A stretch of DNA of 64,000 nucleotides from Clostridium thermosuccinogenes (GCF_002896855.1 NZ_CP021850.1:1451665-1515664), one strand, 5' to 3'. Positions 35,639 through 46,131 are shown, numbered from the stretch's first letter. Notes: a model not told the origin generated them from the sequence alone. Translations and numbers: made by a program.

Positions 35639-37210
35639 ATGGAAAACACAGTGAAATCAACGGTTACAATAGAAAAACTCCAAACAGAAATTGAAATATT
35701 GAAGCAGGAAAAAGCCGAGCTTGAAGCAAAACTCAAATGGTTTGAAGAACAATTCCGGCTGCATCAGCATAAGCTTTTTGGGCGTTCAAGTGAAAAGACG
35801 GAAGTCCCTGAACAGCTAAATCTTTTCAACGAGGCGGAATCAGAAGCCAAGCCTGCAGTTCCCGAACCAACATTAGAGGAAATTACATATAAACGTCGTA
35901 AAAAGCAGGGGCACAGAGAAGAAATGCTTAAAGACATTCCTGTAGAGACCATAGAGTATCGCTTGCCTGAAGAAGAGCAGGTTTGTGATTGCTGTGGCGG
36001 CAAACTGCATGAAATGAGCAAGGAAGTAAGGCGGGAAATAGAAATTATTCCGGCTCAGGTGCGTGTAAAGGAACATGTGCAGTATGTATATGGCTGCCGT
36101 AATTGCGAGAAGAATGAAATATCTACACCGATAGTAACAGCCCCAATGCCAAAGCCGGCACTTCCTGGAAGCCTGGCTTCGGCATCCGCCATAGCTCATG
36201 TAATGACGGAGAAATTTGTAAAAGGGCTTCCTCTTTATCGTCAAGAGCAGGACTGGGAGAGGATGGGGATTGAAATATCCAGGCAAACCATGGCGAACTG
36301 GATGATACAAAGCTCCGACAGGTGGCTGCGGCCGATATATGAACGAATGCGGGAACACTTGCAGCAAAGGGACATCCTCCATTCCGATGATACTACCCTC
36401 CAAGTACTCAAGGAACCCGGGCGAGCCGCAGATTCAACCTCCTACATGTGGCTATACCGGACCGGCCGGGAAGGGCCTCCGATTATTCTTTATGACTACC
36501 AAACTACCAGGGCTGGCAAACATCCTAAAAAATTTCTTGAAGGATTCAAAGGTTACCTTCATACGGATGGGTATGATGGTTATAGTGGCATGCCCGGAAT
36601 CATCCAGGTTGGTTGCTGGGCACATGCAAGGCGTTATTTTGTCGACGCCTTAAAAGCCATGCCTCCAAAAAAAGATGACAAGCCCACAGTAACAGAAGAA
36701 GGTTTGGCATTTTGCAATAACTTGTTTGAGATAGAAAAAATGCTTCATGATGTTACACCGGAAGAAAGATATGAGGGCCGATTGAAACACAGCCGACCAG
36801 TGCTTGATAAATTCAAGGAATGGCTCAAATACTGGAGTCCAAGAGTAACTCCCAAAAGTTCATTAGGAAAAGCAATCCAATACTGCCGGAACCAGTGGGA
36901 CAAGCTGGAGGCCTTTATGCTGGACGGCAGGCTAGAGATTGATAACAACCGAAGTGAACGGTCGATAAAGCCTTTTGTAATCGGGAGGAAGAATTGGCTG
37001 TTTAGCAACACGCCTAAAGGAGCCAATGCCAGCGCAACAATTTACAGTATTGTGGAGACGGCAAAAGAGAATGGGTTGAACCCGTTTGAATATCTTACTT
37101 ATCTCTTTGAACGTCTACCGAATATAAATATCAAGGATCAACATGCATTAGACACCTTGTTGCCATGGTCAGCAAATCTTCCGGGTCATTGCAAAGTGCC
37201 CAATAAATAA
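35639..37210 (+). CDS. tnpC: IS66 transposase TnpC (copy 2)
   Basis: Same 523-residue DDE transposase as at 5062-6633, complete with zinc-binding cluster and catalytic aspartates and glutamate. It ends 50 bases before the right terminal repeat. Confidence 0.93.
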   Translation: MENTVKSTVTIEKLQTEIEILKQEKAELEAKLKWFEEQFRLHQHKLFGRSSEKTEVPEQLNLFNEAESEAKPAVPEPTLEEITYKRRKKQGHREEMLKDIPVETIEYRLPEEEQVCDCCGGKLHEMSKEVRREIEIIPAQVRVKEHVQYVYGCRNCEKNEISTPIVTAPMPKPALPGSLASASAIAHVMTEKFVKGLPLYRQEQDWERMGIEISRQTMANWMIQSSDRWLRPIYERMREHLQQRDILHSDDTTLQVLKEPGRAADSTSYMWLYRTGREGPPIILYDYQTTRAGKHPKKFLEGFKGYLHTDGYDGYSGMPGIIQVGCWAHARRYFVDALKAMPPKKDDKPTVTEEGLAFCNNLFEIEKMLHDVTPEERYEGRLKHSRPVLDKFKEWLKYWSPRVTPKSSLGKAIQYCRNQWDKLEAFMLDGRLEIDNNRSERSIKPFVIGRKNWLFSNTPKGANASATIYSIVETAKENGLNPFEYLTYLFERLPNINIKDQHALDTLLPWSANLPGHCKVPNK

Positions 37211-37260
37211 TATATATTATGCCCCTGCTAAATCAAAGGTGGGGGCTATTTGACGCTTAC

Positions 37261-37903
37261 GAGAAAACAGCATATAAGCCGCCTTGAATCAAAAGCTCCA
37301 CCGTTCCTTCGGTATCACCATGGGCATTATCTTTTCGTATGCCGATAAAATAGTCAAGCTTATTTTCCTGTTCGTTCCATGCACTTATACCATAATCCTC
37401 GCAAACTTTTCCGCCTGAGAGCTTTTTAGACCATTTACGGCTGTTGTATTTATTCCAGAAGTTCGGCGTATAGATTTCATCGCTTTTATAAGCTGTCACC
37501 ACAAAAGGATCAAGGTATATAAATTCCGGCGATATTTCAAAGGGAGGTGTTTCAAAACTAATAGCTTCGTATAACTTCAGACTGTTCAAAGCAGATTTAT
37601 ATTCGGTCGGCAAGATATGGTGCTCTGAGAAAAATGCCCTGGTGAAATTTTCCTTTGAATTGAAGCCGTATTCAAAGGCTATCTCAGAAATCGGTACATC
37701 CTGCCGCATGTGCTTGATAATCTCTGTAAGTCTGCGTTTTCTTATATAATCAGCCGGCGTTAAACCAGTTGCCTCCTTGAATACACGGATAAAGTGGTAA
37801 TTGGAATACCGGATACACGGGCACAATCAGCTAGCGTAATTTCGTTTTTAAGATTGCTTTCAATATAATCTATCGCCCGCATAACATGGGTTTTATAATC
37901 CAT
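37261..37903 (-). pseudogene. AraC-type regulator, N-terminal part, frameshifted and cut by IS66
   Basis: ATG at 37903 follows GGGAGGAAG. Two helix-turn-helix motifs are recognisable: ITLADCARVSG... and, after a frame change, YSNYHFIRVFKEATGLTPADY, then ISEIAFEYGFNSKENFTRAFF. The frame change near 37813 equals loss of one T in what should read GGT TAT TCC. The effector-binding domain follows until IS66 interrupts at 37260. Two independent hits make it non-functional unless the frameshift is a sequencing error. Confidence 0.88.
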
Positions 37904-38204
37904 AATCTTCCTCCCTGTTTCAGAATATAACATACTATAGCGGTAAATAATTGATAAAAATTGCGGGATTTTACATTTATTATATCGTTCAATCAGATGT
38001 ATTTCCATGCCTGAGGGTATTAACAGATGATGAAAAATGGGTAAACCAATGCAGGCATCGCTGTTTTAAAGGGATCAATAAGCTGCTTTATGATTTTCTA
38101 TAATAAAAAAATGAAGATATTTTATGCAAGTAATTTTTCAAGGGGTGCGGACAGAGTTTAATTACGAAACCAATTTTACTGATATGAATCAAAGATTATT
38201 TATA
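37904..38204. other. Divergent intergenic region
   Basis: No gene seen between the AraC-type start and the promoter of the sugar operon. Confidence 0.5.
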
Positions 38205-38233
38205 TTGATAACGTATAACTCTGAATTTATAAT
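38205..38233 (+). promoter_or_regulatory. Sigma-A-type promoter of the sugar operon
   Basis: TTGATA at 38205-38210, a 17-base spacer, then TATAAT at 38228-38233. Transcription would start near 38240 and give a leader of about 190 bases. Confidence 0.65.
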
Positions 38234-38428
38234 TATAAATGACTTGAAGAAATCAGCCTTGTATCTGGTTTTACTAAGAATGCGAATATTCGTTATTCTA
38301 TGATGGTATGCTTGTCAGACAGCAATAGAGATGTTCCGCAAATAACACAAAGATGAAATTGGATAGCTGAAAAATTTACCTATAAAAAACTGCTAACAAT
38401 CTGCAGAAGTCATGGAAGGGTTGATAAA

Positions 38429-39397
38429 GTGAAAGCAAAAACTATTACCAGTTCCAGTAAATTACCAGCCAATATGAAAGAAAGAAGAAGTCATAGAAGC
38501 CGTTTTTTGCATAATATTATTAAATACCGTTGGCAATATTCTATGATTCTTCCAGGCATCATAATGATAATATTGTTTAACTACATGCCGATGGTAGGAC
38601 TTCAGATAGCTTTTAAATCATATACCGTGGGCAATACTATCTGGAATGCTCCATGGGTTGGATTCAAAAATTTCTGGTTTCTGACTGATTCGGAATTTTG
38701 GCGCATTGTAGGAAATACATTATCTATTACTGTACTCAGATTTATCACTTCACTTCCGGCACCTATAATATTAGCATTGCTTATATCTGAGGTGAAACGT
38801 GAATGGTTTAAGCGTACTGTTCAAACAGTCAGTTATCTTCCTCATTTTGTATCATGGATAGTTGTTGCGTATATTATTGATGCATTTTTATCACCTAATG
38901 GAGGAATCGTCAATCAGATAATTCAATTCTTTGGTAAAGATCCAATATTTTTCATGGGTGAAATCGAGTGGTTTAGACCGATAGTGGTAATTAGCGCAAT
39001 TTGGAAAGAAACCGGATGGAACAGCATAATATATCTTGCGGCAATTGCCTCTATTAACCCGGAATTGTATGAATCTGCAAAAATAGAGGGAGCTGGTAAG
39101 CTGGCGCAGCTTCGGTATATTACTCTTCCTTGTTTGATACCTACGATAATGCTGCTTTTCACCCTCTCCATACCGAGCATTTTATCCGCCGGAACGGATC
39201 AGATTTATCCGCTTATGAATAATGCAAATCTTGAAGTATCCATGGTTCTTGATACTTATATATTGATAAACGGTTTGCAGCAAGGCTATTATAGCATGGC
39301 ATCAGCTGTGGGATTGTTGTCTTCTACAATTGGACTGATATTGGTGTTATGTTCCAATAAACTCGCCAAAATCATTAGCGGCGAAGGCTTATGGTAG
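38429..39397 (+). CDS. Sugar ABC transporter permease, LplB-like
   Basis: 322 residues, six helices, starting at GTG 38429 after GGAAGGG. The start pattern WQYSMILPGIIMIILFNYMP and the cytoplasmic EAA loop NPELYESAKIEGAGKLAQLRYITLP place it in the LplB/CUT1 branch. It forms the membrane channel with the next gene product and imports an oligosaccharide or glycoside. No ATPase gene is in the locus; a shared MsmX-like ATPase elsewhere would be needed. Confidence 0.9.
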   Translation: MKAKTITSSSKLPANMKERRSHRSRFLHNIIKYRWQYSMILPGIIMIILFNYMPMVGLQIAFKSYTVGNTIWNAPWVGFKNFWFLTDSEFWRIVGNTLSITVLRFITSLPAPIILALLISEVKREWFKRTVQTVSYLPHFVSWIVVAYIIDAFLSPNGGIVNQIIQFFGKDPIFFMGEIEWFRPIVVISAIWKETGWNSIIYLAAIASINPELYESAKIEGAGKLAQLRYITLPCLIPTIMLLFTLSIPSILSAGTDQIYPLMNNANLEVSMVLDTYILINGLQQGYYSMASAVGLLSSTIGLILVLCSNKLAKIISGEGLW

Positions 39398-39414
39398 AAA
39401 AGGGGGAGTGAAGA

Positions 39415-40335
39415 ATGGCGAAGCGTTCAAATAGCATAAAGATGAGTATGGGAGAAAAGATTTTCCAGACATTTAACACACTCTTATTGACTCTCCTGGG
39501 TATTTCGACTCTGTACCCGATGATTTACATATTAGTAGTTTCACTTAATGAAGGACAGGATTCCATGAAGGGGGGGCTATTTCTCTGGCCTCGAGTATTC
39601 ACACTTTTTAACTATCAATTTGTGTTAGGCAATGGGTTAATACAAAATGCGTATATGATTACAATAGGTCGCACCGTATTGGGGACGATACTAGGAATTG
39701 CTTTAACCGCATTTGTTGCATACGGTCTTTCTTTTAGGAATCTTCCATATAAAAAGTTCATACTGTTTTTAATGCTGATACCAATGCTTTTTAACGGTGG
39801 TCTCATACCATATTATTTACAACTCAATAGACTAAAACTCATTAACACTTTTTGGGTTTATGTAATTCCAGGTCTTTTTAATATTTGGAACATGTTTGTA
39901 ATGCGCAGATTTTTTATGGACATTCCTGAAAGCCTCAGAGAATCGGCAATTATTGATGGCGCAAATGAAGTTGTTGTACTGTTTAGAATAATTCTTCCCC
40001 TTTCCTTGCCAATGCTTGCAGCATTAAGCCTGTTTACGGCAGTGGGTCATTGGAATGATTGGTTTTCAGGTGCATTCTATGTTAATGATAATAAACTGAT
40101 TCCAGTTCAAACATATCTTCAACGTTTGCTATCAGCAGACAGCCTCTCAATGATTTTCGGAAACAACAGGATGATTGGAGAAGCTGCATTCAGGCAAACT
40201 CAAGTCAGCAAAATGACAGTTACATCTATAAAGATGGCGGCGGTAATGATCGGTACATTGCCAATATTGTGTCTCTATCCTTTTCTGCAGAAATATTTCA
40301 TTAAAGGCGTCCTTATAGGCTCTATAAAGGAGTGA
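39415..40335 (+). CDS. Sugar ABC transporter permease, YtcP-like
   Basis: 306 residues, partner of the preceding permease and 17 bases downstream of it (AAAAGGGGGAG before the ATG). The EAA loop is PESLRESAIIDGANEVVVLFRIILPLSLP. Six helices. The protein ends with the FIKGVLIGSIKE tail common in this branch. Confidence 0.9.
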   Translation: MAKRSNSIKMSMGEKIFQTFNTLLLTLLGISTLYPMIYILVVSLNEGQDSMKGGLFLWPRVFTLFNYQFVLGNGLIQNAYMITIGRTVLGTILGIALTAFVAYGLSFRNLPYKKFILFLMLIPMLFNGGLIPYYLQLNRLKLINTFWVYVIPGLFNIWNMFVMRRFFMDIPESLRESAIIDGANEVVVLFRIILPLSLPMLAALSLFTAVGHWNDWFSGAFYVNDNKLIPVQTYLQRLLSADSLSMIFGNNRMIGEAAFRQTQVSKMTVTSIKMAAVMIGTLPILCLYPFLQKYFIKGVLIGSIKE

Positions 40336-40353
40336 TAGATATTAAGCTTCGCG

Positions 40354-40380
40354 CTATATTGTACAATTTGTGCAATATAG
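40354..40380 (+). other. Intercistronic hairpin before the binding protein
   Basis: CTATATTG/CAATATAG with an 11-base loop. It lacks a T-run, so it is more likely an RNA stability or processing element than a terminator. Confidence 0.5.
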
Positions 40381-40424
40381 ACAAGCCTAATATAAATGAG
40401 ATAAAATTAAAGAGGAGGTAGACC

Positions 40425-42176
40425 ATGAAAACTTTGAAGAAGCCTGTAGCGCTTATTGCAGTAATAGCAATACTGCTGACCAGTATGTTGGTATCCCTTT
40501 CAGGCTGCAGCAAAGAAAGCGGTGCACAAAACACTTCAAGCTCTCAGAATACGACAACTCAGGCTAAATCCGGTGGCGAGGACATTACGGAAAGCGAAGG
40601 GGCTGTTCCTGAAAGTGAAGGCGGAAAGATTTCCGATGAATTCACCATATGGGTTGGATGGAACAAGAACAGTCCTGATGAAACCACATGGCAAAAAGTC
40701 ATGCGGGAAAAGTTGAACATTAACATCAAATGTGAGTATGTTCAAGGAGACGATGCCTTAACCGCGGTCAACCTTAAACTCAACAGCGGTGGATTTGAAG
40801 ATTTGGCTGTATTCTGGATGGATCAAACTATAAAGAAAGCTATGATTAATTCCGGTAAAATACAGCCGGTTGAGCAGTATTACCAAATGCCGGATAAGCT
40901 TCCTAATTTAGCCAGTGTTCCGGAAGCAATAAAGAAGTATGCAACAGACTCGGACGGCCACATGTGGTACGCGCCGGGATGGTATGCCCAGGAACCTGAC
41001 AATCCTTGGCCGGGTTGGACAGTTGATGCTTGGTGGGTACGCACTGATATACTTGAACAGGTTGGAATGACAAAAGATGACATTTCAACGATAGAAGGTG
41101 TGGAAGAGTTTTTACGTAAGGCATCAGAGCTTAAGGATGTTGATGGAAATAAAATTATACCGTTAGGTTTCATGGCTGAAGAAGAAAAGCTGATTGTTGC
41201 CACTTTCGGAGTGGACATGACCAGCGGAGTTAGTGGCATGCCTGGGATCAAAAAGGATGGAGACAATTTTATATTTGCTTATGATGATCCTCAGTACAAA
41301 GAAGCATATAAATGGATAAACAAGATGTACAGGGAAAAGCTCATAGACATAGAAGTCACAACTCACAAAGCAGAAAGGTATAAGGAGAAAGTTGCCAGAG
41401 GTTCATATGCCATGATTGTAGGTAGCGCATGGTCAGCCGAGCTTAACAACTTATGGTATGGTCTTGATGGTCCTACTGAACCAGCCTGGTATTTAGAACC
41501 TGTAGCTACACCAAAGGTAAGCAATGTTGAAAATCATGGTGCTGTCACTTATGTCAATCCATATCCCGGAAGCACGATATATATAAGCAAGAACACTAAA
41601 CATCTTAATGCAATATTGAATTTCCTTGACTGGTGCAACGAACAGAAACCCGAAAAGCAGCATGAAGTAAATGAGGGACCAGTTGGAACAACCTGGGACT
41701 GGGTTAATAAGCCCTATGGCGAATGGGATTTCAAACCTGATTATAAGGCAGACAGGGATTCCGGCGACCAGGCTCGTGTAGACAAGTGCACACCACAGCT
41801 ATATGCTTTTTCCGGATACAGCAATAAATGGTATCCATGGTGGACTCAAAATCAAGGCAGTAATAAAAAAGGCGCAACTCTTCTTTACGACTATTGCCAA
41901 TTAATTGGAAACGAGTTGGTGAATCATCGTATCATGCATACATATGATGCAGTTCCTTTAGCTCCGGGTGGTGTTATAGAGGCAAATCTGCTTATGCTTA
42001 GCAAAACAGTTGAAGAATATACGGCAAAGATGATCATGGCAAAGAGTGACGATGATTTTGAAAAAGCTTATAATGATTTCAGAGAGCAGATTGAAAAACG
42101 TGCCCATTGGTCAGAAATGAAAAAAGAATGGATGGAAGAGTACAATAAGTATGTTGAATTACAAGGTGAATGGTAA
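40425..42176 (+). CDS. Sugar-binding lipoprotein of the ABC transporter
   Basis: 583 residues with a lipoprotein signal (VALIAVIAILLTSMLVSLSGC), a serine/glutamine-rich linker, and a large extracellular solute-binding fold (FTIWVGWNKNSPDETTW, then MWYAPGWYAQEPDNPWPGW). The length suits the LipO/LplA type family. AGAGGAGG precedes the ATG. It should capture the sugar for the two permeases. Confidence 0.9.
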   Translation: MKTLKKPVALIAVIAILLTSMLVSLSGCSKESGAQNTSSSQNTTTQAKSGGEDITESEGAVPESEGGKISDEFTIWVGWNKNSPDETTWQKVMREKLNINIKCEYVQGDDALTAVNLKLNSGGFEDLAVFWMDQTIKKAMINSGKIQPVEQYYQMPDKLPNLASVPEAIKKYATDSDGHMWYAPGWYAQEPDNPWPGWTVDAWWVRTDILEQVGMTKDDISTIEGVEEFLRKASELKDVDGNKIIPLGFMAEEEKLIVATFGVDMTSGVSGMPGIKKDGDNFIFAYDDPQYKEAYKWINKMYREKLIDIEVTTHKAERYKEKVARGSYAMIVGSAWSAELNNLWYGLDGPTEPAWYLEPVATPKVSNVENHGAVTYVNPYPGSTIYISKNTKHLNAILNFLDWCNEQKPEKQHEVNEGPVGTTWDWVNKPYGEWDFKPDYKADRDSGDQARVDKCTPQLYAFSGYSNKWYPWWTQNQGSNKKGATLLYDYCQLIGNELVNHRIMHTYDAVPLAPGGVIEANLLMLSKTVEEYTAKMIMAKSDDDFEKAYNDFREQIEKRAHWSEMKKEWMEEYNKYVELQGEW

Positions 42177-42190
42177 TTAAATTAATACTC

Positions 42191-42237
42191 AGAACTGCAA
42201 ATGAGTGCACAGCTTAACTGTGCTCATTTGCAGTTCT
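42191..42237 (+). other. Large intercistronic hairpin before the GH2 gene
   Basis: AGAACTGCAAATGAG and CTCATTTGCAGTTCT, extended by GCACAG/CTGTGC, form a stem of about 21 pairs. With no T-run it probably protects the binding-protein mRNA and lowers expression of the distal gene. Confidence 0.65.
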
Positions 42238-42260
42238 TGCATGAAAGGAAGTCATGAGAA

Positions 42261-42512
42261 ATGGAGAAGAGAAAGATAACAACTTTAAACCGTGGATGGT
42301 TATTTATTGACCGGGATGTAGCTAATGCCTTTGAAAATGAACATGATGACAGCAATTGGTATCATGTTGATATACCTCATGATTGGGCAATCAGCCGTCC
42401 TTACAAAAAAGATACTCCTTGCGGAAGCTCCCAGGGATATTTTGACCGTTGGGGAACAGGATGGTATCGGAAGTATGTTGAGTTTGATGAAATCCCGGAA
42501 ACATGCATTTTA
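42261..42512 (+). pseudogene. Glycoside hydrolase family 2, N-terminal part
   Basis: The first 84 codons (LNRGWLFIDRD, VDIPHDWAISRPY, RWGTGWYRKYVEF) are the start of the GH2 sugar-binding jelly-roll domain. The frame runs into an IS630-type element at 42513. Removing the element joins CIL directly to VFDGIYENSTVWVNG at 43731 in frame. Confidence 0.9.
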
Positions 42513-42553
42513 TAGATAACGAACATTAAAGCCTACAATTGCCAAATTGGCAA

Positions 42554-43216
42554 TCATGGAAAGTAGTTCCGGGCATATAGCCGATGCCTAACCTCATCAG
42601 GATGAGCTTTAATATATGCCTCAAAACGATTTACTAAATGCAATAGTTCCTGTTCGTTCTTTACAGCAGAGGCTTGTGCAATAAAGTTTTTCATCCAGTG
42701 CCACATCTCCTCTTGAGGATTCAGGTGTGGAGAATAAGGAGGTTGATGCAACACTATTAAATCACTTTTATGAGCCTCAACAAACTCTTGTATCAAAGGG
42801 CCTTTATGAATCGGAGAATTATCCCACTGGACAAAGGTGGTAGAAATCCCTCTTGCTTTATCATAGTCCAGTAAACGCTCCATATATTTGACCACATGAG
42901 CTGCTGTCAAAGAGCCTTCTTTTTTGGAGTATACATCGTACACAAAACCCATATGATTCAGTACTTCCGTAGCTCCAATGATATTGATGCCCTTATGACA
43001 GCCGTTACACTCAATTTCTGTAGGTTTGCCTACAGGACTCCAGGAATAAAAGTTGTTGGATTCGAGCCTTTTACTGGTTTCATCCTGACACCACAGGGAG
43101 ACATCTCCTAAAGGCTCAATTATATCCAATACAACTGACATTTTTTTTAAAGCTTTCCTGAAGCTTTGGGTCTCCCTTGCTCGGTTTATAAACACCCCTT
43201 TTGTACGAGAAACCAA
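42554..43216 (-). CDS. IS630-type transposase, catalytic frame
   Basis: The catalytic half: LWCQDETSKRLESN (first aspartate), TTFVQWDNSPIHKG (second), HQPPYSPHLNPQEEMWHWM (glutamate). It lacks its own good start; it joins the upstream frame at a run of eight A near 43140, where a +1 shift links FKK to MSVVLDIIEPLGDVS. The product is then a full IS630 transposase of about 345 residues. Confidence 0.85.
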   Translation of the reverse strand: MVSRTKGVFINRARETQSFRKALKKMSVVLDIIEPLGDVSLWCQDETSKRLESNNFYSWSPVGKPTEIECNGCHKGINIIGATEVLNHMGFVYDVYSKKEGSLTAAHVVKYMERLLDYDKARGISTTFVQWDNSPIHKGPLIQEFVEAHKSDLIVLHQPPYSPHLNPQEEMWHWMKNFIAQASAVKNEQELLHLVNRFEAYIKAHPDEVRHRLYARNYFP

Positions 43217-43646
43217 GATTAGCCAGTATTTTACGGATCCAGGTGTCGGAATATTCTTTTCCCCAGTGGTCTTCTACATACCTGACTAACAACTTGGCGT
43301 TCCACCGGTTTTGTTCATAGCCGAACTCATGAGGACTCTTACTGGTAACTATATTGCGGATATCCTCTACCATTTCATCGGTGACAGTACTTTCAATATT
43401 GCCGCCCCGCAGGTCGGCGATGCAAGCAATACCGCTATCGTTCCAGTTGTTGATATATGACACAATGGTTGCGTTACATTTACTCAAGGTATCTGCAATA
43501 ACCTGCGTATGGATACCCTTATGCCTCATGATTACAGCTTTGACGACGTCTCTGGTATAATTACTGTCAGAACTATTGGCTATTAAATTTAAGTCATCTA
43601 TCGTTAATCCATAAAGTGATTTAACCTCAACACATTTTCTACCCAT
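43116..43646 (-). CDS. IS630-type transposase, DNA-binding frame
   Basis: 176 residues holding a helix-turn-helix pair (IHTQVIADTLSKCNATIVSY and YSDTWIRKILANLGFSYKRG) that binds the element ends. It overlaps the catalytic frame; programmed slippage on the A-run is plausible. Confidence 0.85.
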   Translation of the reverse strand: MGRKCVEVKSLYGLTIDDLNLIANSSDSNYTRDVVKAVIMRHKGIHTQVIADTLSKCNATIVSYINNWNDSGIACIADLRGGNIESTVTDEMVEDIRNIVTSKSPHEFGYEQNRWNAKLLVRYVEDHWGKEYSDTWIRKILANLGFSYKRGVYKPSKGDPKLQESFKKNVSCIGYN

Positions 43647-43730
43647 TATACATTCCCCCTGCCCTATATTGTAAGGGCTTCGGAGGAAAATTGCACAGGA
43701 TAATTTTAACTATATAGTTCGTTATCTATA

Positions 43731-45779
43731 GTCTTTGACGGCATATATGAAAACAGTACGGTGTGGGTGAACGGTACAAAAGCAGGTGGCTGGGGATATG
43801 GGTACTCCGGGTTTTCCCTGAATATAACTCCACATATAAAGGCAGGAAAAAACATAATTGCGGTTAATGTTGATAATACGCGACAGCCTGCTGACAGATG
43901 GTATTCCGGGGCAGGAATATACAGGGGAGTAAGATTGATTGAAACCGGTCTGAGCTATATAAAACCTTGGGGAGTATATATTACCACACCTTCCATAAGT
44001 GAAACGGAAGCGGGAGTAAAGGTACAAGTTGAAGTTGAAAACGCAAATATGGAATCCATGGTTGAGGTTACAGTTGACATAAATGGCAAAAGAGTTGCTC
44101 AGGCGTTGGCTAATGTACATGATAATGTTGCTGTCTTGGAGATTGGCGTGCCCGATCCGGTTTTGTGGGAAACAGAGAATCCGGTGCTTTATAATGCTAC
44201 CATTAAACTATATAATGGGAATACTGTCTGCGATGAAGAGCAAGTTAGATTCGGCATACGGGAAGTAACAATAAATGCTGGTGAAGGATTGCTGATAAAT
44301 AAAAAGCCAGTCAAATTAAAAGGTGTTAATTTGCATCATGACGGAGGATGCCTTGGCGCTGCAGTACCTGTCTGGGCTTGGAAGCGCAGGTTGTTGCAGT
44401 TAAAATCCATGGGCTGCAATGCCATTAGAACAAGCCATAACATACCGGCTCCGGAGTTGTTGGATTTATGCGATGAAATGGGTTTTCTCGTTATAGATGA
44501 AGCCTTTGATAAGTGGAAAAGCGGTAGCTATGAAAGATATTTCGAAGAGTGGTGGAATAAAGACCTGGAATTCATGCTCCGCCGTGACCGCAACCACCCA
44601 TGTGTTATTATATGGAGTGTGGGAAACGAGGTTGAGAATCAAGGGAAAGAGGATATGATTGTGATTCTCAGGGAACTGACTGATTTTGTACGGAAGTATG
44701 AACCGACAAGGCCTGTGACCTTTGCAATGCATCCTTATCATGTGCCGGACCAGAATCATTTACCAGTGGAAGAAAAAGTAAAACTGACAATGGAAATGGC
44801 AAAGTACGTGGATCTCATTGGCTGTAATTATCACGAACAATGGTATGAAGCATATCATAAAGCTAATCCCGATATTGTTATCATTACCACAGAAGCTTAT
44901 CCGTATTATCGTGGAAAGGGTAATGATTTTGCAGCTTTTGAACCGTTCAATCCATGGTTTGATGTGGAGAAAAACAGCTATGTGATTGGAGAGTTTATTT
45001 GGGCAGGCATAGATTATCTCGGTGAAGCCCGGCCGTATCCAAGTAAAGGATGGTCCTCATGTCCCATTGATACATGTGGGATACGTAAAACCCGTTCATG
45101 GTTGACCCAAAGCTTGTGGACTGATGAACCTATGGTACATATAGCAGTAATGGATGACACTATGGACAGCGATATGGAGCAACCTCATTGGAGTTCACCC
45201 AAGATGGCTTCCCATTGGAACTTCAAACACCGGGCTGGAGAGGTATTGAATATTGCTACATTTACCAACTGTGATGCTGTAGAATTAATTCTCAATGGAA
45301 GATCCTATGGGCAAAAGCAGTTAAGAGATTTTCCAAACAGAATTATGACATGGCATTTGCCTTATGAGCCAGGTGAAATCCAGGCGTACGGATACAAAGA
45401 CGGGAAAAAGGTATGCGATCACAAGTTATGTACCGCTGGCGAACCATATAAAATAGATATACAGGCAGACAGGCAGCAAATCCTTGCTGATGGCAGTGAT
45501 ATCTTTTATGCGGATGTCCAGATCGTAGATGAAAATGGCATATTGTATCCACATGCAAGCAATCTGGTAAGGTTTGAAGTTTATGGTCCTGGGAAAATAA
45601 TAGGAGTGGACAATGGAAATCTTTGCAGTGATGAGCCCTATGTATCAGATCGCAGACATGCCTTTAGAGGAAGATGTTGCGCAGTCATCAAGTCCGATGG
45701 AAGAGAAGGAGTGATAAGAGTGCGGGCTGTGGCTGAGGGGCTTAAGTCAGCTGAAGCTACAGTAATAGCATCGGGATAG
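43731..45779 (+). pseudogene. Glycoside hydrolase family 2, catalytic part
   Basis: 682 residues continuing the GH2 gene. The immunoglobulin-like domain leads to the TIM barrel with the acid/base glutamate in IIWSVGNEVENQG and the nucleophile in IVIITTEAYPYYRG. C-terminal beta domains follow (LILNGRSYGQKQL; DGSDIFYADVQIVDENG). Full enzyme length would be about 766 residues. It is likely a cytoplasmic beta-galactosidase or related glycosidase, since no signal peptide precedes the N-terminal part. Currently split by the IS. Confidence 0.9.
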
Positions 45780-46131
45780 GTTATGGTTGGTCTGGCAATA
45801 ATTGCATTATTTTATAAATGATAATTACCAAACAGGTTTCAAAACTAATTTATAATGAAATTTCATAAAACAACGAGGCAAAAGTTGCTGTATTCATGGT
45901 GATATTCCGATATTCCATTTGTTATTGCATTGGATAACATAATAAGTGGAGTATCGGATTATTGATTTTGTCATAGGTTTGTGTAGTAAACATAAATTTG
46001 CAGAAAATGGGGAACATCGGAAAGCGCATATAATGCTCAATTGCTGAAATAAGCTTTCTTGACAAGAATCGATTATGTATAATAAAGTATAATTGTACTC
46101 TCTGTTATGTCTTTTTAGTAGGTGTTCAAAT
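45780..46131. other. Intergenic DNA before the sensor kinase
   Basis: AT-rich, no gene seen. TTGACA at 46059 and TATAAT at 46078 are too close (13 bases) for a standard promoter. Confidence 0.4.

Larger units (their letters stand above)
34807..37260 (+). mobile_element. IS66-family element, copy 2
   Basis: 2454 bp with the same GTAAGCG ends as copy 1, inserted in the AraC-type gene. GAGAAAAC on both sides (34799-34806, 37261-37268) is a perfect 8-bp target duplication. It lies in the opposite orientation to copy 1, forming 27-kb-spaced inverted repeats. Confidence 0.95.
42513..43728 (-). mobile_element. IS630-type element inserted in the GH2 gene
   Basis: 1216 bp with perfect 12-bp terminal repeats TAGATAACGAAC and a TA target duplication (42511-42512, 43729-43730), both typical of IS630/Tc1 elements. 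It carries two overlapping transposase frames on the minus strand. Confidence 0.92.
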
